Below, one piece after another: positions 33,260-41,721 of a DNA stretch of 64,000 bases. Below the pieces are notes generated by a model. It worked only from the letters and a program-made list of their open reading frames with translations, searched no databases and was not told the origin of the DNA. Position 1 is the first letter of the stretch. Each line of letters begins with the position of its first letter. This DNA is from Caballeronia ptereochthonis (lineage in GTDB: Bacteria; Pseudomonadota; Gammaproteobacteria; Burkholderiales; Burkholderiaceae): positions 1 to 64,000 of the forward strand of contig NZ_FCOB02000040.1 in NCBI RefSeq assembly GCF_001545075.1, in the 5' to 3' direction. The position numbers and the translations under genes were made by a program.

Positions 33260-34390
33260 ATGAACCCGCCCGACACGAATTCCTCCGCGCCCGAACGCAC
33301 GCATCTGCGGCTCGGCTTCGTCGCCCTCTCCGATGCCGCGCCGCTCGCCGTCGCCGCGCTGCGCGAACTCGGCGCACGGCACGGCCTCACGATCGAGCTG
33401 TGCCGCCAGCCGTCGTGGGCCGCCGTGCGCGACAAGCTGCTCTCCGGCGAGATCGACGCCGCGCACGCGCTCTACGGCCTCGTGTATGGCGTGCAACTGG
33501 GCATCGGCGGGCCGCAGGCGGACATGGCCGTGCTGATGGTGCTCAACCGCAACGGGCAGGCGATCACGCTGTCGCGCCCGCTCGCCGATGCGATCGACGA
33601 AGGCGCGAGCGTCAGGGACGCGCTGCTCGCGCTCGGACGGCCGCCCGTCCTCGCGCAGACCTTCCCGACCGGCACGCATGCGATGTGGCTGTACTACTGG
33701 CTCGCGGCGCACGGCGTGCATCCGCTGCGCGATGTCCAAAGCGTCGTGATTCCGCCGCCGCGCATGGCCGATGCGCTCGTCGAAGGCGCGCTCGACGGCT
33801 TCTGCGCCGGCGAGCCGTGGCATGCCGTGGCCGAGGCGCGCGGCGCGGGCAGGACGGTCGCGTACACGAGCGAGATCTGGCCGGATCATCCGGAGAAGGT
33901 GCTCGCATGCCGGCGCGATTTCGCGGCGCTTTATCCGAACACGGCGCGCGCGCTCGTGCGCACGATGCTCGACGCATGCGCCTGGCTCGATGCGCCCGCG
34001 CATCGCGCTGAGATCGCCGGGGCGCTGGCGTCGGCGGAGCTGCTCGGCGTGCCGCGCGGATTGATCGAAGCGCGGCTCGCGACGACGGACGGCGGCGATG
34101 CGCGCGCGTTGCCGGTGCGCTTCTTCGATGGCGGCGCGGTCAACTATCCGCGCGTGTCGGACGGGCTGTGGTTCATCACGCAGTACCGGCGCTGGGGCAT
34201 GCTCGATGCCGACATCGACGATGCCGGCATCGCGGCGGCCGTCAACCAGACCGCGCTTTACCGCGAAGCGGCGCAGGCGGCGGGCATCGCCGTGCCCGGC
34301 GAGCGCCGCGCGGCCACCTTCTGCGACGACCGCGTCTGGGACGGCGGCGACGCGGCGGCCTATCTCGCCGGCTTCGAAATGCGCGCGTAG
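33260..34390 (+). CDS. nasS: Nitrate sensor NasS (NrtA-like, cytoplasmic)
   Basis: A 376-residue protein of the NrtA/CmpA nitrate-binding fold without a signal peptide, fitting a cytoplasmic sensor rather than a transport subunit. Recognisable stretches are LRLGFVALSDAAPLAVA near the start, AVLMVLNRNGQAITLS and PRMADALVEGALDGFCAGEPWHAVA. In the known pathway NasS binds NasT without nitrate and lets it go when nitrate binds. It starts 22 bp after nasT in the same operon. No ABC-type permease genes are nearby, supporting the sensor role. The RNA may end near the hairpin before 34445. Confidence 0.9.
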   Translation: MNPPDTNSSAPERTHLRLGFVALSDAAPLAVAALRELGARHGLTIELCRQPSWAAVRDKLLSGEIDAAHALYGLVYGVQLGIGGPQADMAVLMVLNRNGQAITLSRPLADAIDEGASVRDALLALGRPPVLAQTFPTGTHAMWLYYWLAAHGVHPLRDVQSVVIPPPRMADALVEGALDGFCAGEPWHAVAEARGAGRTVAYTSEIWPDHPEKVLACRRDFAALYPNTARALVRTMLDACAWLDAPAHRAEIAGALASAELLGVPRGLIEARLATTDGGDARALPVRFFDGGAVNYPRVSDGLWFITQYRRWGMLDADIDDAGIAAAVNQTALYREAAQAAGIAVPGERRAATFCDDRVWDGGDAAAYLAGFEMRA

Positions 34391-34415
34391 GGCCGACCAG
34401 AAGCGCCTACCATGG

Positions 34416-34439
34416 AATCTCCAGCGCGCACCGGAGATT
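34416..34439 (+). promoter_or_regulatory. Hairpin covering the ribosome site of the next gene
   Basis: A 7-bp stem AATCTCC/GGAGATT (34416-34422 with 34433-34439) contains the GGAG ribosome site (34433-34436), eight bases before the ATG at 34445. Outside it, CCATGG occurs on both sides. Folding would hide the ribosome site, so translation may depend on temperature, a ligand or upstream ribosomes. Confidence 0.4.
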
Positions 34440-34444
34440 TCGCC

Positions 34445-34930
34445 ATGGAACTGCTCGCCATCGCCATCGACAAGCCCGAGGACACCAACTTCATCCTTGG
34501 CCAGTCGCATTTCATCAAGACGGTCGAGGATCTGCACGAGGCACTCGTCGGCGCGGTGCCCGGCATTCGTTTCGGGCTCGCGTTCTGCGAAGCGTCGGGC
34601 AAGCGGCTCGTGCGCACCTCGGGCACGGACGACGGTCTCGTCGAGCTGGCCGCGCGCAATGCGCAGAACATCGGCGCGGGGCACTGCTTCATCATCGTGC
34701 TCGGCGACGGCTTCTTTCCCGTGAACGTGCTCAATACCGTCAAGGCCGTGCCGGAGGTCTGCCGCATCTTCTGCGCGACCGCCAATCCGACGCAGGTGCT
34801 CGTCGCGCAGACGGATCAGGGACGCGGGATCGTCGGCGTAGTGGACGGGATGCCGCCGCTCGGCGTCGAGACGCCTGAGGACGTACAGTGGCGCAAGGAC
34901 CTCCTGCGCAAGATCGGCTACAAGGCCTGA
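34445..34930 (+). CDS. Adenosine-specific kinase family protein (PF04008)
   Basis: A 161-residue cytoplasmic protein of the family named adenosine-specific kinase after archaeal structures. Family stretches are MELLAIAIDKPEDTNFILGQSHFIKTVEDL in two parts at the N-terminus and GIRFGLAFCEASGKRLVR in the centre; CRIFCATANPTQVL follows. The biological role is not established, so the name is a family label. The ATG at 34445 has GGAG eight bases upstream, within a hairpin. It lies 54 bp after nasS and may be read from that operon, but no link with nitrate is known. A strong terminator follows. Confidence 0.8.
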   Translation: MELLAIAIDKPEDTNFILGQSHFIKTVEDLHEALVGAVPGIRFGLAFCEASGKRLVRTSGTDDGLVELAARNAQNIGAGHCFIIVLGDGFFPVNVLNTVKAVPEVCRIFCATANPTQVLVAQTDQGRGIVGVVDGMPPLGVETPEDVQWRKDLLRKIGYKA

Positions 34931-34985
34931 ATGCCCCGAAACCCGCGCCACGCCTTGACTTGGCGGCGCAATTCGCGAGAATGGG

Positions 34986-35019
34986 GCCCGCCGCCGCGCC
35001 GCCCGGCGGGCGGGTTTTT
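34986..35019 (+). terminator. Terminator after the PF04008 gene
   Basis: An 8-bp perfect GC stem (34986-34993 with 35004-35011), a 10-nt loop and GGGTTTTT. It ends the preceding unit. Confidence 0.8.
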
Positions 35020-35063
35020 CCGGCCGGACGGCGACATCATGGAAAATATCGGGATACGGTATA

Positions 35064-35105
35064 AACGCCGTTAGCGTTTTTCGTGCGTTTTCGTGCTTTT
35101 TCGTG
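35064..35105 (+). repeat. Small hairpin and tandem TTTTCGTG repeats
   Basis: A 5-bp hairpin AACGC/GCGTT (35064-35078) runs into T residues. The unit TTTTCGTG then occurs three times at 10-bp spacing (35078-35105). It lies about 180 bp upstream of the DUF2760 gene and could be a promoter-proximal operator or a weak terminator. Confidence 0.35.
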
Positions 35106-35280
35106 TCCCGCAGACCGCCCGGACGCCGCCGCGCCAGCGGCACGCGTCCAGCTGGCCGCGCCGGACCGGGCACGAACCGGCAAGCATCCCGGCATCACAC
35201 CCGCCGACACGGCATCGAACACCGGCCACCCGCGCCGCCCGAGGATAGGGTCGTCCTCGCGCGGCCTACAGGAGCATCAC

Positions 35281-35871
35281 ATGACCGACATGAATCCGTC
35301 CTTCTTCGGCAGGATATCCATTGCCTTCGGCGCCTTCTTCGGCATTCTGGGCAACGCTGCGTTCGCGGGCCGCGTGCAGCGCCTGCGTGAAGCGCCGCAT
35401 GCGCCCGAAGCCGCGCCGGCGCCCGCTGCACCGGAAGCGCCCAAGCCCGCCGCAGCGCCGGTTCAGCCCGCGCCGTCTCCGCTGAAGGAAGCGAGCCCGG
35501 TCGCGGCGCTGCAACTGCTCGGCCTTCTGCAGCGCGACGCGCGTTTCATCGATTTCGTCGAAGAGGACATCGCCAATTACAGCGACGCCGATATCGGCGC
35601 GGCCGCCCGTCTCGTGCACGACGGCTGCCGCGCGGTGCTGCGCGAGCATTTCACGATCAAGCCCGTGCGCGGCGAAGCCGAAGGCAGCCGCATCACGCTG
35701 CAGGAAGGCTTCGACGCGGCGGCGGTGCGCCTGACGGGCAATGTCGTCGGCAAGCCGCCGTTCAACGGCAGCATCAGCCATCGCGGCTGGAAGGTCGAGG
35801 ACACGCGCCTGCCGAAGCTCGCGCCGTCCCATGATGCGAGCATCGTCGCGCCGGCGGAGGTGGAACTGTGA
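35281..35871 (+). CDS. DUF2760 protein, first gene of the Hsp70 operon
   Basis: 196 residues. The N-terminus is hydrophobic (about 7-30, FFGRISIAFGAFFGILGNAAF), a possible membrane segment. A Pro/Ala-rich linker follows (about 39-70), then the DUF2760 domain (about 76-196) with LQLLGLLQRDARFIDFVEEDI and GKPPFNGSISHRGW. It is always described beside Hsp70-like genes and may be a partner or targeting factor; that role is inference. The ATG at 35281 follows AGGAG. Its stop overlaps the GTG start of the first Hsp70-like gene (GTGA), showing coupled translation. Confidence 0.85.
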   Translation: MTDMNPSFFGRISIAFGAFFGILGNAAFAGRVQRLREAPHAPEAAPAPAAPEAPKPAAAPVQPAPSPLKEASPVAALQLLGLLQRDARFIDFVEEDIANYSDADIGAAARLVHDGCRAVLREHFTIKPVRGEAEGSRITLQEGFDAAAVRLTGNVVGKPPFNGSISHRGWKVEDTRLPKLAPSHDASIVAPAEVEL

Positions 35872-37748
35872 GCGACATCGACCAGAACCAGCCGCGTTAC
35901 GCCATCGGCGTCGACCTGGGCACGACGCATTGCGCGCTCTCCTACGTCGACATGAGCGCGAGCGACGGCGAAAAGACCGCGCAAGGCGTCCTGCCGGTCG
36001 CGCAGCTGACCGCGCCCGGCGCGGCCGAAGAGCGCGATCTGCTGCCGTCTTTCCTCTATCTGCCGCACGAGAACGAGCTCGCGCCCGGCGATCTCACGCT
36101 GCCGTGGACGCAGGAGCGCAAGTTCATCGTCGGCGAGCTGGCGCGCAGCCGCGGCGCGGGCACGCCGATCCGCCTCGTCTCCAGCGCGAAGAGCTGGCTG
36201 TGCCATCCGGGCGTCGACCGGCGCGCGGCCATTCTTCCCTCCGATGCGCCCGAGGAAGTCGAGCGCGTCTCGCCGCTGGAAAGCTCGGTGCGCTATCTGA
36301 CGCACCTGCGCGAGGCGTGGAACCACGCGCATCCCGATGCACCGTTCGATCAGCAGGACGTCACGGTGACGATCCCCGCCTCGTTCGATCCCGCCGCGCG
36401 CGAGCTCACCGCCGAAGCGGCCGCCGCCGCGGGCTATACGCGCATGACGCTGCTCGAGGAGCCGCAAGCCGCGCTCTATAGCTGGATCCAGAAGTCGAGC
36501 GGCGGCTGGCGCAAGCAGGTGAGCGTGGGCGACGTGATTCTCGTCGTCGATGTCGGCGGCGGCACGACCGACCTGTCGCTGATCGCCGTCGTCGAGCGCG
36601 ACGGGAATCTTGAGCTGCATCGCGTCGCGGTCGGCGAGCACATCCTGCTCGGCGGCGACAACATGGACCTGGCGCTTGCGCACACGGTCGCGCGCAAGCT
36701 CGCGGCGCAAGGCACGCAGCCCGATCCGTGGCAGTTGCGCGCCCTCACCTACGCATGCCGCGCGGCCAAGGAAACGCTGCTCTCCGATCCCGCCACCGAC
36801 GCCGTGCCGCTCGTCGTGCCGAGCCGCGGCTCGAAGCTGATCGGCGGGACGCTCCGCACCGAGCTCACGCGCGCCGAACTCACGCAGATCCTGCTCGAAG
36901 GCTTCTTCCCGCAGGTCGACGGCTCCGCGCGGCCCGTTTCCCGCGCGCGCGTCGGCCTGACGCAGTTGGGCCTCCCCTACGCGCAGGACGCCGCCGTCAC
37001 TCGCCATCTCGCCGCGTTCCTCGGCCGTCAGGTCAACGCGCTCGCCGAAGTCGAAGGCCTGCGGCACGAAACCCCGCAAGGCGCGACGCTCCTGCACCCG
37101 ACCGCCGTGCTCTTCAACGGCGGCGTGTTCAAGTCGCCGCTGCTGGTCGAGCGCGTGATGACGACCCTGAACGCGTGGCTCGCCGCCGAGAACGCGCCCG
37201 CCGCGCGTCTGCTCGAAGGCGCGGACCTCGATCTCGCGGTCGCGCGCGGCGCGGCCTACTACGGCTACGTGCGGCGCGGCAAGGGCGTGCGCATCCGCGG
37301 CGGCACGGCGCGCGCGTACTACGTCGCGGTCGAATCGGCGATGCCCGCCGTGCCGGGGCTGGAGCCGCCCGTGCAGGCGCTGTGCGTCGCGCCGTTCGGC
37401 ATGGAGGAAGGCACCGAGGCCGAGCTGCCCGCGCAGGAGTTCGGGCTGGTCGTCGGCGAGCCGGTGCATTTCCGCTTCTTCGGCTCGTCGGTGCGGCGGC
37501 AGGATCAGGTCGGCACGCTGCTCGAATACTGGCAGCCGGACGAATTGCAGGAGCTCGAAGAGATCGAAGCGTCGCTGCCGCCCGAAGGCCGCACGCCCGG
37601 CGAAGTCGTGCCCGTCAAGCTGCACGCGCGCGTGACGGAAGCAGGCACGCTCGAACTCGAAGCGATTCCGCGCGGCTCGTCCGAACGCTGGAAGGTGGAG
37701 TTCGACGTGCGCGGCGGCGTGAGCGCCGATCAGGGCATGGGCCTGTAA
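35868..37748 (+). CDS. Hsp70-like ATPase, first of two
   Basis: A 626-residue protein with an actin-fold ATPase domain like DnaK. Phosphate-1 is IGVDLGTTHCALS (about 13-25), phosphate-2 is VVDVGGGTTDLSL (near 226-238). The part from about 430 is unlike the canonical substrate-binding domain and lacks the EEVD-type tail, so it is not a housekeeping chaperone. The GTG start at 35868 overlaps the DUF2760 stop. The second Hsp70-like gene begins directly after the TAA. No J-domain or GrpE gene is close. Probably a specialised client-handling ATPase; clients unknown. Confidence 0.85.
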   Translation: MSDIDQNQPRYAIGVDLGTTHCALSYVDMSASDGEKTAQGVLPVAQLTAPGAAEERDLLPSFLYLPHENELAPGDLTLPWTQERKFIVGELARSRGAGTPIRLVSSAKSWLCHPGVDRRAAILPSDAPEEVERVSPLESSVRYLTHLREAWNHAHPDAPFDQQDVTVTIPASFDPAARELTAEAAAAAGYTRMTLLEEPQAALYSWIQKSSGGWRKQVSVGDVILVVDVGGGTTDLSLIAVVERDGNLELHRVAVGEHILLGGDNMDLALAHTVARKLAAQGTQPDPWQLRALTYACRAAKETLLSDPATDAVPLVVPSRGSKLIGGTLRTELTRAELTQILLEGFFPQVDGSARPVSRARVGLTQLGLPYAQDAAVTRHLAAFLGRQVNALAEVEGLRHETPQGATLLHPTAVLFNGGVFKSPLLVERVMTTLNAWLAAENAPAARLLEGADLDLAVARGAAYYGYVRRGKGVRIRGGTARAYYVAVESAMPAVPGLEPPVQALCVAPFGMEEGTEAELPAQEFGLVVGEPVHFRFFGSSVRRQDQVGTLLEYWQPDELQELEEIEASLPPEGRTPGEVVPVKLHARVTEAGTLELEAIPRGSSERWKVEFDVRGGVSADQGMGL

Positions 37749-40550
37749 GTGTCCGCACGCAAGAAAAAGGCGACGGGCGCGCGCTACAGCGTCGGCATCG
37801 ACCTGGGGACGAGCAACACGGTCGTCGCCTACGCGGAAGCCGGCTCGAACGATATCCGCGTGTTCGAGATCGAGCAGCTCGTCGGTCCCGGCGAAGTGAC
37901 CGCGCGGCCGCTCCTGCCGTCGCTGCGCTATCACCCGGCGCCCGGGGAGCTCGAGGCGGGCGATCTGCAACTGCCGTGGCCGCCCGCTTCGGCCGATGAC
38001 GACGCGCCGCCCGCCGTGATCGGCCGGCTCGCGCGCACGCTCGGCGCGCAGGTGCCGGGGCGGCTCGTGTCGAGTGCGAAGAGCTGGCTCTCGCATGCAT
38101 CGGTGGATCGGGTCGCGCCGATTCTGCCGTGGGGCGCGGGCGACGACGTCTGGAAAATCTCGCCTGTCGCCGCGAGCGCGAGCTATCTCGCGCACGTGCG
38201 CGCGGCGTGGAATCAGCGCTTCCCCGATGCGCCGCTCGAAACGCAGGATCTCGTGCTGACCGTGCCCGCCTCCTTCGACGAAGGCGCCCGCGCCCTCACG
38301 CTCGAAGCGGCGCGCATGGCGGGACTGGGCGCGCTGCGGCTGCTGGAGGAGCCGCAGGCCGCGTTCTACGACTGGCTTTTCCATCATCGCGCGACGCTCG
38401 CCGACGCGCTCGCGGCCACGCGGCTCGTGCTGATCGTCGACGTCGGCGGCGGCACGACCGACCTCACGCTCATCCAGGTGGCGATGGAGAACGGCGAGCC
38501 GGTGCTCACGCGCATCGGCGTGGGCAACCATCTGATGCTCGGCGGCGACAACATGGACCTCGCGCTCGCGCATCTGGTCGAGAAGCGTCTCGCGGGCAGC
38601 GACGCGCGGCTCTCCGCCGCGCGCCTGTCGCAACTGGTCGAGCGTTGCCGGGCCGCCAAGGAGCAACTGCTCGGCGAGCATGCGCCCGACTCCACCTCGA
38701 TCACCCTGCTCGGCGCGGGAGCGAAGCTCATCGGCGGCGCGCGCTCGACCGACGTCACGCGCGAGGAGATCGAGCGGATCATCGTCGAGGGCTTCTTCCC
38801 GATGGTGTCCGCAAGCGACCGGCCGAGCCGCGCGCGCGGGGGCATCGTCGAGTTCGGACTGCCTTATGCGAGCGATCCGGCCATCACGCGGCACATCGCG
38901 GCCTTTCTCAGCCAGCACGCGGGCGAGGCGCGCAAGGCGCTCGACGTTGCCGCGGAAACCGTCGCGATTCCGGACACCCTGCTGCTGAATGGCGGCGTGT
39001 TTCGCGCCGGCCCGCTCGCGCGGCGCATCGCCGACACGCTTTCCGGCTGGCGCGGCGGCGCCGTCAACGTGCTCGAGAACGGCGACCCCGACGTGGCGGT
39101 CGCGCGCGGCGCGGTCGCCTACGCGCTCGCGCGCGCGGGGCATGCACCGAGGATCGGCGGCGGCTCGGCGCGCAGCTTCTTCCTTCTGCTCGAAGACGAT
39201 GCCGACGCCACGCGCGGCGTGTGCGTGCTGCCGCGCGGCACGGAGGAAGGCCAGGCGATCCATCTCGCCGACCGCACCTTCGCACTCACGCTCGGCGCGC
39301 CAGTGCGTTTTCACCTTGCATCGTCGGTTGCGGAGACGGCGTACGAGGCGGGCGAGCTTGCCGACCTGAGCGCCGCGTCGGGCGATTTCGTGCGTCTGCC
39401 GCCGATCGCGACCGTCGTCGATCCACGTGCCGAGGACAAGGGCAAGCCGCGCGAAACGCCGGTTCAGTTGACGAGCTCGCTCACCGAGGTCGGCACGCTG
39501 GAGATGCACTGCATCGCCGTCGAAGCTCCCGCGCAGCGCTGGCTGCTGGAATTCCAGCTGCGCCGGGAAGCGCCCGGCAGCGGCGAAGCCGCGGCCGAAA
39601 CGCATCCGGCGCTGCCCAGGGCGATCGAGCTGATCGACCGCACGTTCGGCACGCGCTCGCAGGACGTCGGGCCGAAGGAAGTCAAGCGCCTGCGCGCGCA
39701 GCTCGAACAGACGCTCGGCACGCGCGATACCTGGGACATCGCGCTGCTGCGCGAGCTCTTCGGCGCGCTGTGGGAGCGCGCGAAGAAGCGCCGGCGCTCC
39801 GCCGATCACGAGCGCCTGTGGCTCAATCTCGCGGGCTTCTGCATGCGGCCGGGCTTCGGCCATCCGCTCGACGAATGGCGCGTCGAGCAGTTGTGGACGC
39901 TTTTCGATCAGGGCATCCAGTACGTCAACGAAAGCCAGATCTGGTCCGAATGGTGGACGCTCTGGCGCCGCGCGGCGGGTGGCCTTTCCGAAGCGGCCCA
40001 GTTGCGGCTGCTGGACGACATGGCCTTCGTGCTCCAGCCGCCGGGCACGAGCCGCTATCGCAAGGCGGCGGGCGCGGCGCGCGCGGGCTACGAGGACATG
40101 GTGCGGCTCGCGGCATCGCTCGAACGCGTGCCGGTCGAACGCAAGATCGAGGTCGGCGAGTGGCTGCTCACGCGTCTCAGGAAGCCTTCGGAGAACGTGC
40201 AGAGCTGGTGGGCCGTGGGACGCATCGGCGCGCGTCAGCCTTTCTATGGCAGCGCGCACGGCGTCGTGCCGCCCGAGGTCGCCGTGACCTGGCTCGATGC
40301 GATCCTCGCTCTCGACTGGAAGAAGGTCGACCCCGCCGCGTTTGCCGCGGTTCAGATCGCCCGCATGACCGGCGACCGCTCGCGCGACCTTCCCGACGAG
40401 GCCCGCGCGGCCGTCGTGCAACGCCTCGAAGCGATGGGCGCGGCGCAGGCGTGGATCGCCATGGTCCGCGAGACCGTCGAGCTCGATCGCGCCGACGAAG
40501 GCCGCGTGTTCGGCGAAACGCTGCCGGCGGGGTTGAAGCTCATCCGCTGA
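37749..40550 (+). CDS. Hsp70-like ATPase with long C-terminal extension
   Basis: A 933-residue protein. The N-terminal ATPase domain has IDLGTSNTVVAY (about 18-29) and IVDVGGGTTDLTL (near 230-242). The C-terminal half (about 580-930) is helical and Arg/Trp-rich (LFGALWERAKKRRRSADHERLW, WWTLWRRAAGGLSEAAQLRLL in part) and fits the DUF3731 region of Hsp70-like proteins. The GTG start at 37749 follows the previous TAA with no gap. Such a DUF2760-Hsp70-Hsp70 unit suggests the two ATPases act together, perhaps as a heteromer; this is inference. No terminator is visible after the stop. Confidence 0.85.
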   Translation: MSARKKKATGARYSVGIDLGTSNTVVAYAEAGSNDIRVFEIEQLVGPGEVTARPLLPSLRYHPAPGELEAGDLQLPWPPASADDDAPPAVIGRLARTLGAQVPGRLVSSAKSWLSHASVDRVAPILPWGAGDDVWKISPVAASASYLAHVRAAWNQRFPDAPLETQDLVLTVPASFDEGARALTLEAARMAGLGALRLLEEPQAAFYDWLFHHRATLADALAATRLVLIVDVGGGTTDLTLIQVAMENGEPVLTRIGVGNHLMLGGDNMDLALAHLVEKRLAGSDARLSAARLSQLVERCRAAKEQLLGEHAPDSTSITLLGAGAKLIGGARSTDVTREEIERIIVEGFFPMVSASDRPSRARGGIVEFGLPYASDPAITRHIAAFLSQHAGEARKALDVAAETVAIPDTLLLNGGVFRAGPLARRIADTLSGWRGGAVNVLENGDPDVAVARGAVAYALARAGHAPRIGGGSARSFFLLLEDDADATRGVCVLPRGTEEGQAIHLADRTFALTLGAPVRFHLASSVAETAYEAGELADLSAASGDFVRLPPIATVVDPRAEDKGKPRETPVQLTSSLTEVGTLEMHCIAVEAPAQRWLLEFQLRREAPGSGEAAAETHPALPRAIELIDRTFGTRSQDVGPKEVKRLRAQLEQTLGTRDTWDIALLRELFGALWERAKKRRRSADHERLWLNLAGFCMRPGFGHPLDEWRVEQLWTLFDQGIQYVNESQIWSEWWTLWRRAAGGLSEAAQLRLLDDMAFVLQPPGTSRYRKAAGAARAGYEDMVRLAASLERVPVERKIEVGEWLLTRLRKPSENVQSWWAVGRIGARQPFYGSAHGVVPPEVAVTWLDAILALDWKKVDPAAFAAVQIARMTGDRSRDLPDEARAAVVQRLEAMGAAQAWIAMVRETVELDRADEGRVFGETLPAGLKLIR

Positions 40551-40638
40551 TCGCTTCACGGCGCGCCACGCATCGATGGAAATGCTTCGTCGTCAGAAGC
40601 TTTCATGGCCGGGCGTTGCGCGCAAGCCGCGCCCAGTC

Positions 40639-40667
40639 TTGAATACCGGCTGGCTCCATCCTATGGT
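40639..40667 (+). promoter_or_regulatory. Candidate sigma-70 promoter of the basic small gene
   Basis: TTGAAT (40639-40644), a 17-bp spacer and TATGGT (40662-40667), each 4 of 6 to consensus. The predicted start lies about 35 bp before the ATG at 40709. Confidence 0.4.
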
Positions 40668-40708
40668 TATCAATGTGTCGATATGGACACACACTGAAGG
40701 AGGTCAGC

Positions 40709-40867
40709 ATGCCATCCCCACGCAAGGCTCAAGCGAGCCAACCCGCTGAAACGGAAATGTCGAGCCGCAAGAAGACCGCCGGCAGCAAGGCGTCGCCCTC
40801 GAAGGCCGCAAGCGCGAAGGAAATGCAGGTGACGAAGCGCAGCACCAAGGCCAAGCCGAAAACCTGA
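40709..40867 (+). CDS. Small basic Lys/Ser/Ala-rich protein (52 aa)
   Basis: A 52-residue, strongly basic product with about 12 lysines, many Ser and Ala, and no hydrophobic stretch. It resembles the C-terminal tails of histone-like proteins of Burkholderiaceae, but has no AAKK array. A perfect AAGGAGG ribosome site (40697-40703) stands five bases before the ATG. A candidate promoter lies upstream, and an 11-bp hairpin follows at 40930-40960. Nucleic-acid binding is plausible from charge only. Confidence 0.65.
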   Translation: MPSPRKAQASQPAETEMSSRKKTAGSKASPSKAASAKEMQVTKRSTKAKPKT

Positions 40868-41721
40868 GCATCGATCGAAAGACCGCCCTCGACGTCGTGC
40901 GGGGGGCATTCGTTGTGGCTGTCCTTCGAAACGGCGAGCGAGATTCAGACGCTCGCCGTTCGACATTCGGCGACCCGCCCGCGGCGCGCCGCCACTCGAT
41001 CCGGGTCCTTCGCCGCCGCCGGTTTCCTGCACAGGGCAAGACATTCGGCCGCCTGCCCGGGATTCATGCCGCCTTTCACGACATATCCGTCCCACCGGAT
41101 CACGAGAATCGACGGCGTAGGGATATATTGATCGCTTCCTTCGGCAGGAAATCGCCATACTCCTCGTGTGATTCGAGGATGGGTATGCGCACGATCCGAG
41201 CATGACTGTCGACGGTTTTATCCGTGAAAAAGGATTCTGGTCGCGGAATTCGCAATGCACGGCGGACAGAGCGAGCGCATGAGAAACGAGAAGCGAGAAG
41301 CGAGAAACGGATTGGCCGAATCCGCCGCGCAGATCGTCACATTGCGCAAATCGAGTTTTGAGTTGGCGTCCATATGAAAAGACGCCGTCGGACGTGCATG
41401 CATGTCCTGATATTTAATACTCGTGCAATCGATCCGGTTACTTGCAGCAATGCAATAACGCATGCGATTCATTCGCCGCCTGGATTTGCGCAGAAATATG
41501 ACAGATTCGCCGCTTCTCCTTTAATATCCGATTAAACGCCTCGCGTGGGCCCGGGCCGCCTCCGTCTGATGCACAAGTTCGCGAAGCACAGAAAATTCGA
41601 GAATGCGGGCTTTCCTTTATGAGCCGCCGAACGGGATCGAGTGTTCCGTTCGCTGCTAGATCTCGGCGTATTGGTATGACCGAATTAGCCTAGAGTAGAT
41701 ATCCCGACTCCGTGAGTGAGC
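40868..41721. other. Long intergenic stretch, AT-richer, with hairpin and repeats
   Basis: About 850 bp with no gene I support. It contains an 11-bp perfect inverted repeat (40930-40940 with 40950-40960, 9-nt loop) and four tandem heptamers at 41281-41308. From about 41100 onward A/T rises clearly. An 84-codon minus-strand frame (41218-41472) lacks a ribosome site and family. It may hold regulatory DNA or a small RNA. Confidence 0.5.
41281..41308. repeat. Four tandem heptamers
   Basis: Units GAGAAAC, GAGAAGC, GAGAAGC, GAGAAAC run without gaps. They are purine-only except for the last base of each unit. No gene covers them. Confidence 0.6.

Noticed and set aside
35577..40559. A 1660-codon open frame antisense to the two Hsp70-like genes
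   Set aside because: It mirrors GC-rich codon use of the sense genes, is Arg/Ala/Glu-rich without any domain, and the sense strand has clear ATPase motifs.
41218..41472. An 84-codon minus-strand frame
   Set aside because: Composition unlike other genes, no ribosome site, and it includes the tandem heptamers.
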